A DNA stretch of 64,000 nucleotides from JAANXG01 sp963731035 (GCA_963731035.1 CAVSUY010000007.1:62001-126000); one strand, 5' to 3'; counted from the stretch's first letter, positions 37,300 to 46,173 are shown. The notes: generated by a model from the sequence alone, not told the origin. Numbers and translations: made by a program.

Positions 37300-38214
37300 G
37301 TGCCGAAATCCGGATCCAAGGCAACGAGTCCATCCAACCCCTCGGTGTTGATGTCCGCCGTGACGCGGGTCCTGCGGCCATTGGTCGGGCTGCTCATGGA
37401 GCATGGCCTGACGTTCCAATGGTTGAATGGGCTGCTGAAGTCAGTGTTCGTCGACGTAGCCGAGAAGGAATTCCGCCTGCCCGACAAGCGCCAGACCGAC
37501 AGCCGCATCACACTCTTGACCGGCGTGCACCGAAAGGACGTCCGGCGCCTGCGAGAGGCCTCCGGCTCGGGCGATGACGGGCCTCCCCCCAGTATTTATC
37601 TCGGCGCCCATCTGGTGGCGATATGGACCGGCGACGACAGGTTCCTGGACCGGAAGGGCCATCCGAAGGCGCTGTCACGGTTGCCTCGAGGGACGGAACC
37701 CAGCTTCGAGGAGTTGGTGGCCGGTGTGAGTACGGATATCCGGCCCCGCGCGGTGCTGGACGAATGGCTGCGGCTCGGCGCGGTGGAAGTGGACGATGAC
37801 GACAGGGTGCGACTCAAGACCGAGGCATTCATACCTTCCAAGGGGTTCGAGGAAAAGTCCTACTACCTGGGTCGAAACGTGCATGACCACATCGCCGCGG
37901 CGCGCCACAACGTCCAGGGCCACAAGCCGCCGATGCTCGAGCGCAGTGTCTACTATGAGAACCTGACCCCCGAATCGGTGCGTGAGCTCGAGGAACTGGC
38001 CCGCGGCGAGGGTAGCAGGGCCCTGCAGGCGATCAATCGACGCGCCCGGGAGCTGCAGGCGCGAGACAAGAGAAATGCGCGCCGGGGACACAAGCAGGCC
38101 GGCAACGGCAGGGGCGGTGGCAAGCCGCGCTCCAAGGATGCCGCAAACCGCATCAACTTCGGCATGTACTTCTACCACGAGCGAGAGGATCCCGACTCCG
38201 GGAATTCCCCCTGA
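37300..38214 (+). CDS. DUF6502 family protein
   Basis: GTG at 37300 (AAGG 8 bases before it), 304 residues; an ATG at 37351 is in frame. The family pattern is clear: LRPLVGLLMEHGLTFQWLNGLLKSVFVDVAEKEF, RQTDSRITLLTGVHRKDVRRL, then a variable middle and SVYYENLTPESVRELEELARGEGSRALQAINRRARELQ. The N-terminal helices with 'SRITLLTGVHRKDVRRL' look like a winged-helix DNA-binding region. The C-terminus is basic. Position between two lipoprotein genes with identical palindromes suggests that it is their regulator; this is inference. Confidence 0.85.
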   Translation: MPKSGSKATSPSNPSVLMSAVTRVLRPLVGLLMEHGLTFQWLNGLLKSVFVDVAEKEFRLPDKRQTDSRITLLTGVHRKDVRRLREASGSGDDGPPPSIYLGAHLVAIWTGDDRFLDRKGHPKALSRLPRGTEPSFEELVAGVSTDIRPRAVLDEWLRLGAVEVDDDDRVRLKTEAFIPSKGFEEKSYYLGRNVHDHIAAARHNVQGHKPPMLERSVYYENLTPESVRELEELARGEGSRALQAINRRARELQARDKRNARRGHKQAGNGRGGGKPRSKDAANRINFGMYFYHEREDPDSGNSP

Positions 38215-38318
38215 GACCCGGTCCGGCGCTGGCGGAATTTCCCCCTTGCGTCTGCTGTTTTGGCTCGCCTGTCGGGAGTGTTTGGTGGTGGTGCGCCCCA
38301 GAGGCTAATGTTCATTGT

Positions 38319-38339
38319 ACGTGGGAAAAATTCCCACAT
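38319..38339. promoter_or_regulatory. 21-bp palindromic site, copy 2 (GTGGGA-N5-TCCCAC)
   Basis: GTGGGA AAAAT TCCCAC at 38321-38337. Read on the minus strand, its flanks (AT before, GT after) equal those of copy 1, so both sites face their lipoprotein gene the same way. It ends 72 bases before the lipoprotein start at 38411. Confidence 0.7.
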
Positions 38340-38410
38340 TTGGCTGACAGCGGCCGTCGCGCGCTCGGCGTCGCTAGCTCACTTTTTACCAAGACTTCGA
38401 GGTAGCCACG

Positions 38411-39163
38411 ATGAACAAGATAATGGGAGGGCGTTCGACCGCGTTGTTCGCGCTGTTAACGACCCTGGTACTGGCACTGACCGCCTGCGGCGGTGGCAGC
38501 AGTTCCGCCAGCGGCGGTGGCGGAGGCACCGGTGCCACTATTGCCGGCACGGTCGACAACGGGGTCGCCATGATTCATCCCGCCTACGGAGGAGAGCATG
38601 CGTTGCTCGCGTTCTCCGACGTATTTGTCCAGAAGGCCCGTGCCTCGGGAATTGCCGGCGTCACCGTGGAGTTGCTTGACGGCACCTCGACGGTGATAGC
38701 CACCACCACCACTGACGCGAGTGGGGACTTCCTGTTCACCAGCCTGGCTCCCGGGAACTACACCATACGCCTGTCCCAGGGCGGGACACCGCTCGGTGAG
38801 ACCCCGTCCGTGCAGGTGGACTCGAATACCAAGACCAATATCAAGCTTTCGCTCAACGGTGGCGTGACCTCGGTCGAGGTGGAGGGCGAAGGCAACCAGA
38901 TCTCGGGCGACGTCTCTCAGGGCTCAAACGACAATGCGACCGGTGATAACAGCGGCACCGATAACAGCGCTGAAAATGATAGCGGCGACGACAGCAGCGC
39001 CGACAACGGCACTGAAGACGACAACGACACCGAGAATGACAACAGCGGGGGCTCCGACAACAGTGAGGCCCGACAACAGCGGAGTTCCGACAACAGCGAG
39101 AGTTCCAACAACAGCGGCAGCAGCAATGACGGCCAGGATGGTCAGAATGGCCAGGAGGACTGA
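38411..39163 (+). CDS. Secreted lipoprotein with SdrD B-like/carboxypeptidase-regulatory domain and Asn/Asp/Ser tail
   Basis: The 250 residues begin with a lipoprotein signal (STALFALLTTLVLALTAC, then GGGSSSASGGGG). A complete beta-sandwich repeat follows (SGIAGVTVELLDGTSTVIATTTTDASGDFLFTSLAPGNYTIRLS), as in SdrD B-like and carboxypeptidase-regulatory domains. The last 85 residues are low complexity, rich in Asp, Asn and Ser (DNSG, DNSE repeats). It mirrors the lipoprotein at 36413. It ends at a strong terminator. Probably an extracellular, outer-membrane-anchored protein of unknown role. Confidence 0.85.
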   Translation: MNKIMGGRSTALFALLTTLVLALTACGGGSSSASGGGGGTGATIAGTVDNGVAMIHPAYGGEHALLAFSDVFVQKARASGIAGVTVELLDGTSTVIATTTTDASGDFLFTSLAPGNYTIRLSQGGTPLGETPSVQVDSNTKTNIKLSLNGGVTSVEVEGEGNQISGDVSQGSNDNATGDNSGTDNSAENDSGDDSSADNGTEDDNDTENDNSGGSDNSEARQQRSSDNSESSNNSGSSNDGQDGQNGQED

Positions 39164-39211
39164 GCAGCGCCCGCAAGCTGACTGACTTCCTCAGCAACCA
39201 ACACCGGCCCG

Positions 39212-39253
39212 CGGCCGGCATCCAGCAGGAGAAGGCTGGGTGCCGGCCGTTTT
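39212..39253 (+). terminator. Rho-independent terminator after the lipoprotein gene
   Basis: A 15-bp stem: CGGCCGGCATCCAGC at 39212-39226 pairs with GCTGGGTGCCGGCCG at 39235-39249 (one T-G wobble), with an 8-base loop and TTTT after it. It begins 49 bases after the lipoprotein stop. Confidence 0.85.
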
Positions 39254-39352
39254 CCCGACGGCTTGAACCTCCATGGACGGAGGAAATGCCGGGATCGTTG
39301 GGAGCGATCCCGGTGCAGAACGAATCGGGGCGCCGTCCGGCGCCATTGCCGG

Positions 39353-40342
39353 TCAGATCAAGCCTCGGCCCCGGTAGTCCGTTATGGCATCGCGCAGGGT
39401 CTCTGCCAGCGGTCGTGGCGTCCAGCCAAGGCCGGCCCGAGTCTCGGAATTGTCGAAGGTCACCGGTACGCCGGCGAGGCGTACCCCGGCCAGGGGTGCG
39501 GCAGGCGGCCGTCGAGTGATCCAGTCGGCGACCAGCTCGGAGGCTGCGCTCGCTGCCAGCGCGACCGGATACGGTGCACGGCGTCTCACGAGGGATCGCC
39601 CGCTCAGCTCCGACAACAGCTCCAGCAGGCGGCCGATACCGATGTCGTGGGCTCCCAGGATGTAGCGCTGCGCAGACCGGCCCGATTCGGCCGCCAGCCA
39701 GTGCCCCCAGGCGATGTCGCGGGCATCGGCCAGATTCAAGGTGCTGTCCAGATAGGCGGGGTAGGCGCCGTTGAGGAAGCCGAGCATCATGCGGGTCGGC
39801 GGTGTGATCCAGTGATCGCCCGGCCCCGCCGGCACGGTCGGATTGACGATGATGACCCGCCGGCCTTCCGATGCGGCGTGCCGGGCTTCCTGCTCGGCGA
39901 GGAACTTACCACGGCAATAGGCACCTGCCATCTCGTCCAGGGTGCACTGGGTCTGCTCGTCGATCTTCTGGGGCCGGCGCCCGCGGCCCATGGCGATCAA
40001 CACCGATTCGGTGGAGGTGTGAACCACGGTCTCCACGCCGGCGAGGCGGGCCGCGTCCAGGACATGGCGGGTGCCGTCCCGGTTGACGCTGAGGAATGCG
40101 CGCTTGTCGCGCCACCACAGTCCCGACAGGGCGGCAAGGTGGAACACGCGCCGGCAACCCGTTGCGGCATCGCGAACTTTGCGCGCGTCGGTGATGGAGC
40201 CCTGCAGGTACTCGACGCTCTCGATGCGGTCCACCGGCTGCCTGAGATCCAGTACGCGAACCGAGTCGCCGCGATCCCGCAGCAGGCGCGCCAGGTGCGT
40301 GCCAATGAAGCCGCAGCCGCCCGTGACCAGATTCAGCGCCAT
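39353..40342 (-). CDS. NAD-dependent epimerase/dehydratase (extended SDR)
   Basis: The 329 residues show the extended-SDR nucleotide motif LVTGGCGFIGTHLARLL, VFHLAALSGLWW, the catalytic Tyr-x-x-x-Lys in YCRGKFLAEQEA, and VNPTVPAGPGDHWITPP. The HTSTESVLI segment supplies the usual Ser/Thr. It resembles the dihydroflavonol reductase/3beta-hydroxysteroid dehydrogenase branch that includes hopanoid-associated sugar epimerases. It diverges from the sulfotransferase gene, 91 bases apart. Confidence 0.92.
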   Translation of the reverse strand: MALNLVTGGCGFIGTHLARLLRDRGDSVRVLDLRQPVDRIESVEYLQGSITDARKVRDAATGCRRVFHLAALSGLWWRDKRAFLSVNRDGTRHVLDAARLAGVETVVHTSTESVLIAMGRGRRPQKIDEQTQCTLDEMAGAYCRGKFLAEQEARHAASEGRRVIIVNPTVPAGPGDHWITPPTRMMLGFLNGAYPAYLDSTLNLADARDIAWGHWLAAESGRSAQRYILGAHDIGIGRLLELLSELSGRSLVRRRAPYPVALAASAASELVADWITRRPPAAPLAGVRLAGVPVTFDNSETRAGLGWTPRPLAETLRDAITDYRGRGLI

Positions 40343-40433
40343 GGCATACCCATTAAAAGTATTTTAGTTCAAACTCGCGTTTCGCTTTCCAACCGCGAAA
40401 CATCGAACACCCTCGAACCGGAACCTGTCCGCC

Positions 40434-41558
40434 GTGCCGCAGCAATCCCCGACGCCCACCTGGAACCATCCTCTGTTCGGCGCCAACCCGTCCACCCTGA
40501 TCACGGCACTGGCATCCAATGGCCCTCTCCCGCCGGTGATCTGGCCGTTCGCCGCCGCATTGCTGCTGGCGTCCTGCCTGCGCAGCCCCTTGTCCTGGGG
40601 CGAGCGTGCCTTGGCGGCCTCGGCGCTGCGCCGCTCGCCGCCTCCCCGGTCGCCGGTGTTCATACTTGGACACTGGCGCAGCGGTACCACCCATCTGTTC
40701 AATCTCATGGGCCGGGACCCGCGGTTCGCCTGGGCCGATCCCTTCGCGACGGGGATGCCCTGGGATTTCCTTCTGCTGGGGCGGCTCATCCGGCCACTCA
40801 CCCGGCGTGCCCTGCCAAGGCACCGGTACATCGATGCCGTGGCGGTCAATCCGGATGCTCCCCAGGAGGACGAGATCGCCCTGGCGTCGATGCAGAACCT
40901 GTCTTATTACCACGGCATATACTTCCCGCGGCGGTTCGAGCGGCATTACCGGCGGGGTGTGCACCTGGAGGACGTGGAGGCTTGCGAGCTCGATCGCTGG
41001 CGGCGGCGTTTCCAACACTACAACCGCAAGTTCCTCATCGGCCGGTCCGACAAGACCCTGCTGGTCAAGAACCCGGTTTACACCGCCCGGGTCCGCGTGA
41101 TCCGGGAGCTATGGCCGGATGCCCGGTTCATACACATTCGCCGCAACCCCTACGTGGTGTACGAATCGACCCGGAAGTTCTACCGTGCTCTGCTGCCCCG
41201 CTTCGCGCTGCAGGAGTTCGACCCGGACCAGATTGACGAATTGGTTCTGCAAGGCTATCCGGCAATCATCGACAAGCTGTATAAGGACGTGCGGGAGCTC
41301 GAACCGTATCGGTACGCCGAGATCAGTTTCGAGGACCTGGAGCGTGAACCGTTGGCCCAGTTGGAGCACATCTACGGGTCCTTGGGCATACCGGGGTTCA
41401 CAGGGGTGGCAGAAAGGTTCGAGAGCTACCTGGACTCGATTTCAAACTACCGTAAGAACAGCCACGTATTCAGCGCCGAGACCGTGGCGCGCGTGGACCG
41501 GCAGTGGGGTGGGCTGGTTCGACGATGGGGATACGACCACCCGGAGACGCGGGCCTGA
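40434..41558 (+). CDS. Sulfotransferase family protein
   Basis: GTG start at 40434, 374 residues. The PAPS-binding 5' loop is FILGHWRSGTTHLFNLM and the 3' phosphate motif is FIHIRRNPYVVYESTRKFYR; YAEISFEDLEREPLAQLEHIYGSLGI is the usual C-terminal part. An N-terminal hydrophobic segment (IWPFAAALLLASCL) may anchor it. It transfers sulfate from PAPS to a hydroxyl, probably of a lipid or glycan; the acceptor is unknown. The next gene follows after its TGA without a gap. Confidence 0.9.
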   Translation: MPQQSPTPTWNHPLFGANPSTLITALASNGPLPPVIWPFAAALLLASCLRSPLSWGERALAASALRRSPPPRSPVFILGHWRSGTTHLFNLMGRDPRFAWADPFATGMPWDFLLLGRLIRPLTRRALPRHRYIDAVAVNPDAPQEDEIALASMQNLSYYHGIYFPRRFERHYRRGVHLEDVEACELDRWRRRFQHYNRKFLIGRSDKTLLVKNPVYTARVRVIRELWPDARFIHIRRNPYVVYESTRKFYRALLPRFALQEFDPDQIDELVLQGYPAIIDKLYKDVRELEPYRYAEISFEDLEREPLAQLEHIYGSLGIPGFTGVAERFESYLDSISNYRKNSHVFSAETVARVDRQWGGLVRRWGYDHPETRA

Positions 41559-41561
41559 TTG

Positions 41562-42833
41562 ATGCTGGAAACCTTCAAGAACGTTTCGTCGCTGCTGCTC
41601 GGCTACGCCCTGATGATCATGGCCAACGCCCTGTTCAATACTTTGCTGGGCATCCGCATGGAACTCGAAGATTTCGGCGCCACCGTGACCGGTTTCGTCA
41701 TGAGCGCCTATTTTCTGGGGCTGCTGATCGGCGCTCGCTACGTGTCCCGTGTCATCGCCCGGGTGGGGCATATTCGCTGCTTCGGCCTGTTCGCCTCGAT
41801 CATCTCCATCGTCGTGCTGGTGCATATCCTGTGGGTGAACCCCTGGGTCTGGGCCGTGATGCGGGTTACATCCGGGTTCTGCATGGCGGGGATGATCACG
41901 ATAACGGAGAGCTGGTTGAACTCGCGTACCGACAACGAGCACCGCGGCCAGGTGCTTTCGTGGTACATGATCACCAATTACGGGGCCGCCGGGCTGGGGC
42001 AGTTCCTGCTGCCGCTGGCGGACCCGGGTGAGTTCGTGCTGTTCTGCCTGATCTCGATCCTGTTTTCGGCGGCGCTGGTGCCGGTAATGATTACCAAGGC
42101 CAGCGCGCCGAAACCCTCTCCTCCTTCCAGGGTCTCCATCGTGTACCTGTACCGGGTCGCGCCCCTGGCCTGCATTGCCACCATGGGCTCCGGAATCATG
42201 AACGCCAATTTCTACGCCCTGGCACCGGTATTCACGCAGCGTATCGGGATGGCACTGCATGAAACGTCGACCTTCATGGCGGTGTCGGTGATGAGCGGGA
42301 TGGTGCTGCAATGGCCTCTCGGGCGGCTCTCCGACCGCATTGGGAGGGCCAGGGTCCTGGCCGGAATCGGAACCGTAACCGCCTCCGCTTGTTTCGCAAT
42401 TGCGTTCCTGTCCTTGCCCGCCGGCGTGTGGCTGTACTTGATCGCTGCGGTATACGGCGGCGCGGTGTTTACGGTCTATTCGGTGGCGTCCGCCCAGGCC
42501 AACGACATGAGCGGCCCTGATAATCGGGTCATGGTCGCCGGCTCACTGCTTATCGCCTTTGGGATCGGGGCCATCGCCGGGCCGGTCGTCGGAGGCCTGG
42601 CGATGCGGACGGTAGGTCCAGGTGGACTGTTCGGGCTCAACGGTATCATCGCCACATTGATCGCGTTGTATGCGTTGAAGCGTTCGTCGACACTTCGCGG
42701 CCGCCGTATCCTGGGCCGCTTCCTGCCCGCGCCGGGGACGCAGTTCACTTCGGGCCTGTTGTATCGCCGCGTGCGCAACCAGATCGACAGCGACCTGCGC
42801 CGCTACGGGCAGTATTCGGGGCGGCGCTTCTGA
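41562..42833 (+). CDS. MFS transporter (YcaD-like)
   Basis: The ATG at 41562 (TTG at 41559 also possible) begins three bases after the sulfotransferase stop. About 423 residues with twelve hydrophobic segments: YALMIMANALFNTLLGIRMELEDF, FVMSAYFLGLLIGARY, ITITESWLNSRTDNEHRGQVLSWYM (typical of the YcaD branch) and the cytoplasmic loop motif GRLSDRIGRARVL. The substrate is unknown. Likely co-transcribed with the sulfotransferase. Confidence 0.92.
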   Translation: MLETFKNVSSLLLGYALMIMANALFNTLLGIRMELEDFGATVTGFVMSAYFLGLLIGARYVSRVIARVGHIRCFGLFASIISIVVLVHILWVNPWVWAVMRVTSGFCMAGMITITESWLNSRTDNEHRGQVLSWYMITNYGAAGLGQFLLPLADPGEFVLFCLISILFSAALVPVMITKASAPKPSPPSRVSIVYLYRVAPLACIATMGSGIMNANFYALAPVFTQRIGMALHETSTFMAVSVMSGMVLQWPLGRLSDRIGRARVLAGIGTVTASACFAIAFLSLPAGVWLYLIAAVYGGAVFTVYSVASAQANDMSGPDNRVMVAGSLLIAFGIGAIAGPVVGGLAMRTVGPGGLFGLNGIIATLIALYALKRSSTLRGRRILGRFLPAPGTQFTSGLLYRRVRNQIDSDLRRYGQYSGRRF

Positions 42834-43311
42834 GGTTCAGTGGGTCCTCTGTGACTCCCTCTTCTATACTGTAAGGGTGAGTGGGGATCCTTTATTTGAA
42901 CGGAGGGAGTCGCTGTGGGGTGGAGGAGAACAGATCCTTGGCGGGAGTGCCGGTTCATGCTCTTGACGCCCATCCCTTCGGTCGGGCAGATGCCTCCGGT
43001 ATGAATGACGTGTTTATCGGAGGGGCACACCGCGTGGGCATGGGTTGGGGGAGGCGGTCGTCGACCGTCTGGAGGCAGGATGCCGGAGGCGAGCGTACAG
43101 GGATGTATTCACAGCGTGTCGACGACCGCCTTCCCCAACCCATGCTTTCCGCGATCTATTCAACTACCGGCTGTCCGTCTCCTTGCCAGGGAGCGGGCCG
43201 GGGTGAGGGTTTGCGAATCCTGGACACTGTCGCAAGTATGGTTGCAATCGTGGACAGCGCTGGTTGACTCGTTTCCAGGTGACGGGAAGGGCCGGCGAGT
43301 CCGGTGAATGA
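42834..43311. other. 478-base intergenic region of repetitive character
   Basis: No gene is supported; the frames seen are mirror images caused by a long inverted repeat (43039-43144). The right part contains CTCCTTGCCAGGGAGCGGG..GGGGTGAGGG, similar to dispersed intergenic boilerplate of many gammaproteobacteria. Confidence 0.55.
43039..43144. repeat. Long inverted repeat, 27-bp arms, 52-base spacer
   Basis: Arm 43039-43065 (CATGGGTTGGGGGAGGCGG..GTCGAC) and arm 43118-43144 are reverse complements with one mismatch. The left arm continues into GTCGACCGTC. The spacer holds GCGAGCGTACAGGGATGTAT, a motif I associate with dispersed intergenic repeats. It could be a small non-autonomous mobile element or a structured RNA; no transposase is near. 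Confidence 0.75.
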
Positions 43312-43860
43312 TTAGAACGCCGGTTTGTCCCTGGCGTGGTCGTAGCGTATTACGGAGTCGGTGATTTCCCGGCGGGCCTCGTCGGGGCCGGCCCAGCCGC
43401 TGATCCGCACCCACTTGCCGGTCTCCAGGTCCTTGTAGTGCTCGAAGAAGTGGGCGATACGGTCCAGCAGCTCCTTGGGAAGATCCTGAAACGTGTCCAC
43501 GTCGTCGTACAGGGTGGTGAGCTTCCTGATGGGCACTGCCAGGATCTTGGCATCCAGTCCCGCCTCGTCCTCCATCTTCAGCATGCCCACGGGCCGGCAG
43601 CGGACCACCGATCCGGGGATCAGGCGAAAGGGAGTCACGGCCAGCACGTCGACGGGGTCGCCGTCCTCGGACAGTGTCTTCGGCACGTAGCCATAGTTCG
43701 TCGGGTAGTACATCGCCGTGGTGAGGAAGCGGTCGACGAACATGGTGCCCGTGTCCTTGTCCACTTCGTACTTCACCGGGTCGGCGTGGCGTGGAATCTC
43801 GATGACGACATTGACGTCGTCGGGAACGGCGTGTCCCGCCGCTACCAATCCTAGACTCAT
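43312..43860 (-). CDS. ppa: Inorganic pyrophosphatase (family I)
   Basis: Start at the ATG at 43860 (182 residues); the frame extends to 43923 without support. Family I motifs are present: NVVIEIPRHADPVKYEVDK, TAMYYPTNYGYVPKTLSEDGDPVDVLAV (Asp metal ligands) and VPIRKLTTLYDDVDTF. The soluble enzyme hydrolyses PPi. It diverges from hppA, which codes for the membrane pyrophosphatase, with 300 bases between. Confidence 0.96.
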   Translation of the reverse strand: MSLGLVAAGHAVPDDVNVVIEIPRHADPVKYEVDKDTGTMFVDRFLTTAMYYPTNYGYVPKTLSEDGDPVDVLAVTPFRLIPGSVVRCRPVGMLKMEDEAGLDAKILAVPIRKLTTLYDDVDTFQDLPKELLDRIAHFFEHYKDLETGKWVRISGWAGPDEARREITDSVIRYDHARDKPAF

Positions 43861-44160
43861 GGGCTGGCTCGTGACATGAAGAAGTGGGGGCCGATTATAG
43901 GGCTGAATTGTTGCAATGCACAACCTGGTCGAGGATACAATACGGCGCGTTTGTTAGGTCGGCGACGGCGGCCCGGGTCCGGGACCGTCATCGCAACAAC
44001 ACGGGGGCGCCGGCCGTGGAGAGCGGTTCCGGCGGGCTGTCGAGAGACACACCGCGGCGCAAGTAATCTCTCTTTTGCCACGGGAGGCCTGGAATGACGC
44101 AGGCGCTCCCCGGATAACTCTTTACATACACGATCCGACGTTACTAATTAAGGGGAAATC
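43861..44160. other. Divergent promoter region and long hppA 5' leader
   Basis: Exactly 300 bases between ppa and hppA. A plausible plus-strand promoter is TTGCAA (43911-43916) with TACAAT (43936-43941), spacer 19. That would leave a leader of about 210 bases. Within it CCGTGG (44034-44039) pairs with CCACGG (44078-44083), and inside that GAGAGA (44042-44047) pairs with TCTCTC (44067-44072). No known riboswitch consensus is matched. Confidence 0.4.
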
Positions 44161-46173
44161 ATGTCGTTTTCATCTTACATTCCGGCGGTGCTCGGCGCTC
44201 TCGGACTGATCGCAGCCTTCGTCGTATACACGAAGGTGAAGGCCTACCCGACCGCTACGGGGAAAGTGGCCGAAATAGGAGACGCCATTCACCGGGGCGC
44301 GATGGTCTTCATGCGCCGTGAATACACGATCCTGGCGGTCTTCGTTGTGGTGGTCATCGTTCTGATACTGGCGTCCCCACTGGGGTGGCCTACCGCCTTC
44401 GCTTTCCTCCTCGGTGCGCTGGCCTCGGCCATCGCCGGTTACATCGGCATGTCCACGGCGACCCTGGCCAATGTACGCACGACCACGGCCGCTCATGAAC
44501 AGGGGGCGGCCCAGGCGCTGACGGTCGCTTTCTTCGGCGGCTCCGTCATGGGACTGACCGTCGCATCCATGGGTTTGCTGGGGCTCGGGTTCCTGTACCT
44601 GCTGTTCGGCGGCGACCCTGAAACCGCCCACACAATTCACGGCTTCGGCATGGGCGCTTCCTCCGTAGCGTTGTTCTCCCGTGTCGGCGGGGGCATCTTC
44701 ACCAAGAGCGCCGACGTCGGCGCGGACCTGGTGGGTAAGATTGAGGCCGGCATTCCGGAGGACGATCCGCGCAATCCGGGAGTGATCGCGGACAACGTCG
44801 GCGACAATGTGGGCGACGTCGCCGGTATGGGTTCAGATATCTTCGAGTCGTACTGCGGCGCACTGATTGCCACTATCGCTATTGCCTCGACCATGGCGCA
44901 GTCCATGCTGGGGCAACAAAAGGACCTGATGTTCCTGCCGCTGGCGTTGGCGTCCGCGGGCCTGCTCTGCTCGGTTGCCGGCATTATCCTGGTGAGGTCG
45001 TATTCGGCCAAGGCCCCGGAGGTTGCGCTGCGCATCGGTACTATCAGCGCCGCGGTGCTGTTCATCATTGTCGCGTTCGTGGTGGTGAAGATGTTGAGCG
45101 TGAACAGCGTGGTCTGGTGGGCGATCCTCGCGGGCGCGGTGGGCGGCATCATCATCGGCCTTGTCACCGAGTACTACACGGCCGGCCCCCCGGTGCGCAG
45201 TATCGCTGAAGGCGGCCAGACCGGGGCTGCGACAGTCATCATCCGGGGTATCGCCATCGGCATGCAGTCGGTGGTCATCCCCCTCATTACCATCAGTGCG
45301 ATCATCCTGGTCGCCAGCCAGCTCACCGGTTTGTACGGGGTGGGCATTGCGGCTGTGGGAATGCTGGCCACCGTGGGCATCACCATGGCGATCGACGCCT
45401 ACGGTCCCGTGGCGGACAACGCCGGCGGCATCGCCGAGATGGCCGGTCTGGGCAAGGAAACGCGCGATATCACGGACTCGCTGGATGAGCTCGGCAACAC
45501 TACGGCCGCTATCGGCAAGGGCTTTGCCATCGGTGCCGCGGCCTTGGCGGCCCTGGCGATCATCACCGCGTATATCAAGATCGTCGACCACAATATCCCC
45601 GACTTCAATCTCCTGCTCAGCGATCCCAAGGTTCTGATCGGCATGTTTCTGGGCGGAATCTTCCCGTTCCTGGTGTGCAGCATGACCATGACGGCGGTGG
45701 GGCAGGCCGCCTTCGAGATGATCAATGAGATCCGGCGGCAGTTCAGGGAGATACCGGGTCTGCTCGAGGGCACGGCCAAGCCGGACAGCGACCGCTGCGT
45801 GGAGATCGCCACCAATGCGGCTCTCAAACGAATGATTCCTCCGGGCGTGTTGGCGGTGGCAACGCCGCCGGTGGTCGGCTTCGTCCTGGGCCCCGAGTCG
45901 CTGGGCGGCCTGTTGATGGGCGCGCTCCTCGGCTGCGTGCTGCTGGCGCTGACCATGTCCAATGCCGGCGGCGCCTGGGACAACGCGAAGAAGTACGTTG
46001 AGCGGGGCAACTATGGCGGCAAGGGTTCCGAGACCCATGTGGCGGCGGTGGTGGGCGATACCGTCGGCGACCCGTTCAAGGATACGTCCGGGCCGTCCAT
46101 GAATATCCTGATCAACGTGATGGGCATCGTGTCGCTGGTGATCGCGCCACTCATGGGTCCGTCGCTGTTCTAG
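44161..46173 (+). CDS. hppA: Ion-translocating membrane pyrophosphatase, K+-dependent type
   Basis: The 670 residues have about 16 membrane helices and the PPi-binding motif KSADVGADLVGKIEAGIPEDDPRNP, DNVGDNVGDVAGMGSDIFES and the C-terminal NAGGAWDNAKKYVE..DTVGDPFKDTSGPS. The segment LDELGNTTAAIGKGFAIG has Ala where K+-independent pumps have Lys, so this belongs to the K+-dependent class. It couples PPi hydrolysis to H+ or Na+ export across the inner membrane. Whether Na+ or H+ is pumped was not determined. It ends at a clear terminator. Confidence 0.97.
   Translation: MSFSSYIPAVLGALGLIAAFVVYTKVKAYPTATGKVAEIGDAIHRGAMVFMRREYTILAVFVVVVIVLILASPLGWPTAFAFLLGALASAIAGYIGMSTATLANVRTTTAAHEQGAAQALTVAFFGGSVMGLTVASMGLLGLGFLYLLFGGDPETAHTIHGFGMGASSVALFSRVGGGIFTKSADVGADLVGKIEAGIPEDDPRNPGVIADNVGDNVGDVAGMGSDIFESYCGALIATIAIASTMAQSMLGQQKDLMFLPLALASAGLLCSVAGIILVRSYSAKAPEVALRIGTISAAVLFIIVAFVVVKMLSVNSVVWWAILAGAVGGIIIGLVTEYYTAGPPVRSIAEGGQTGAATVIIRGIAIGMQSVVIPLITISAIILVASQLTGLYGVGIAAVGMLATVGITMAIDAYGPVADNAGGIAEMAGLGKETRDITDSLDELGNTTAAIGKGFAIGAAALAALAIITAYIKIVDHNIPDFNLLLSDPKVLIGMFLGGIFPFLVCSMTMTAVGQAAFEMINEIRRQFREIPGLLEGTAKPDSDRCVEIATNAALKRMIPPGVLAVATPPVVGFVLGPESLGGLLMGALLGCVLLALTMSNAGGAWDNAKKYVERGNYGGKGSETHVAAVVGDTVGDPFKDTSGPSMNILINVMGIVSLVIAPLMGPSLF

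Noticed and set aside
44034..44083. Glycine riboswitch before hppA
   Set aside because: GAGAGA..GGCGCAAG..TCTCTC looks superficially similar, but the conserved core does not match and there is no glycine-related gene.
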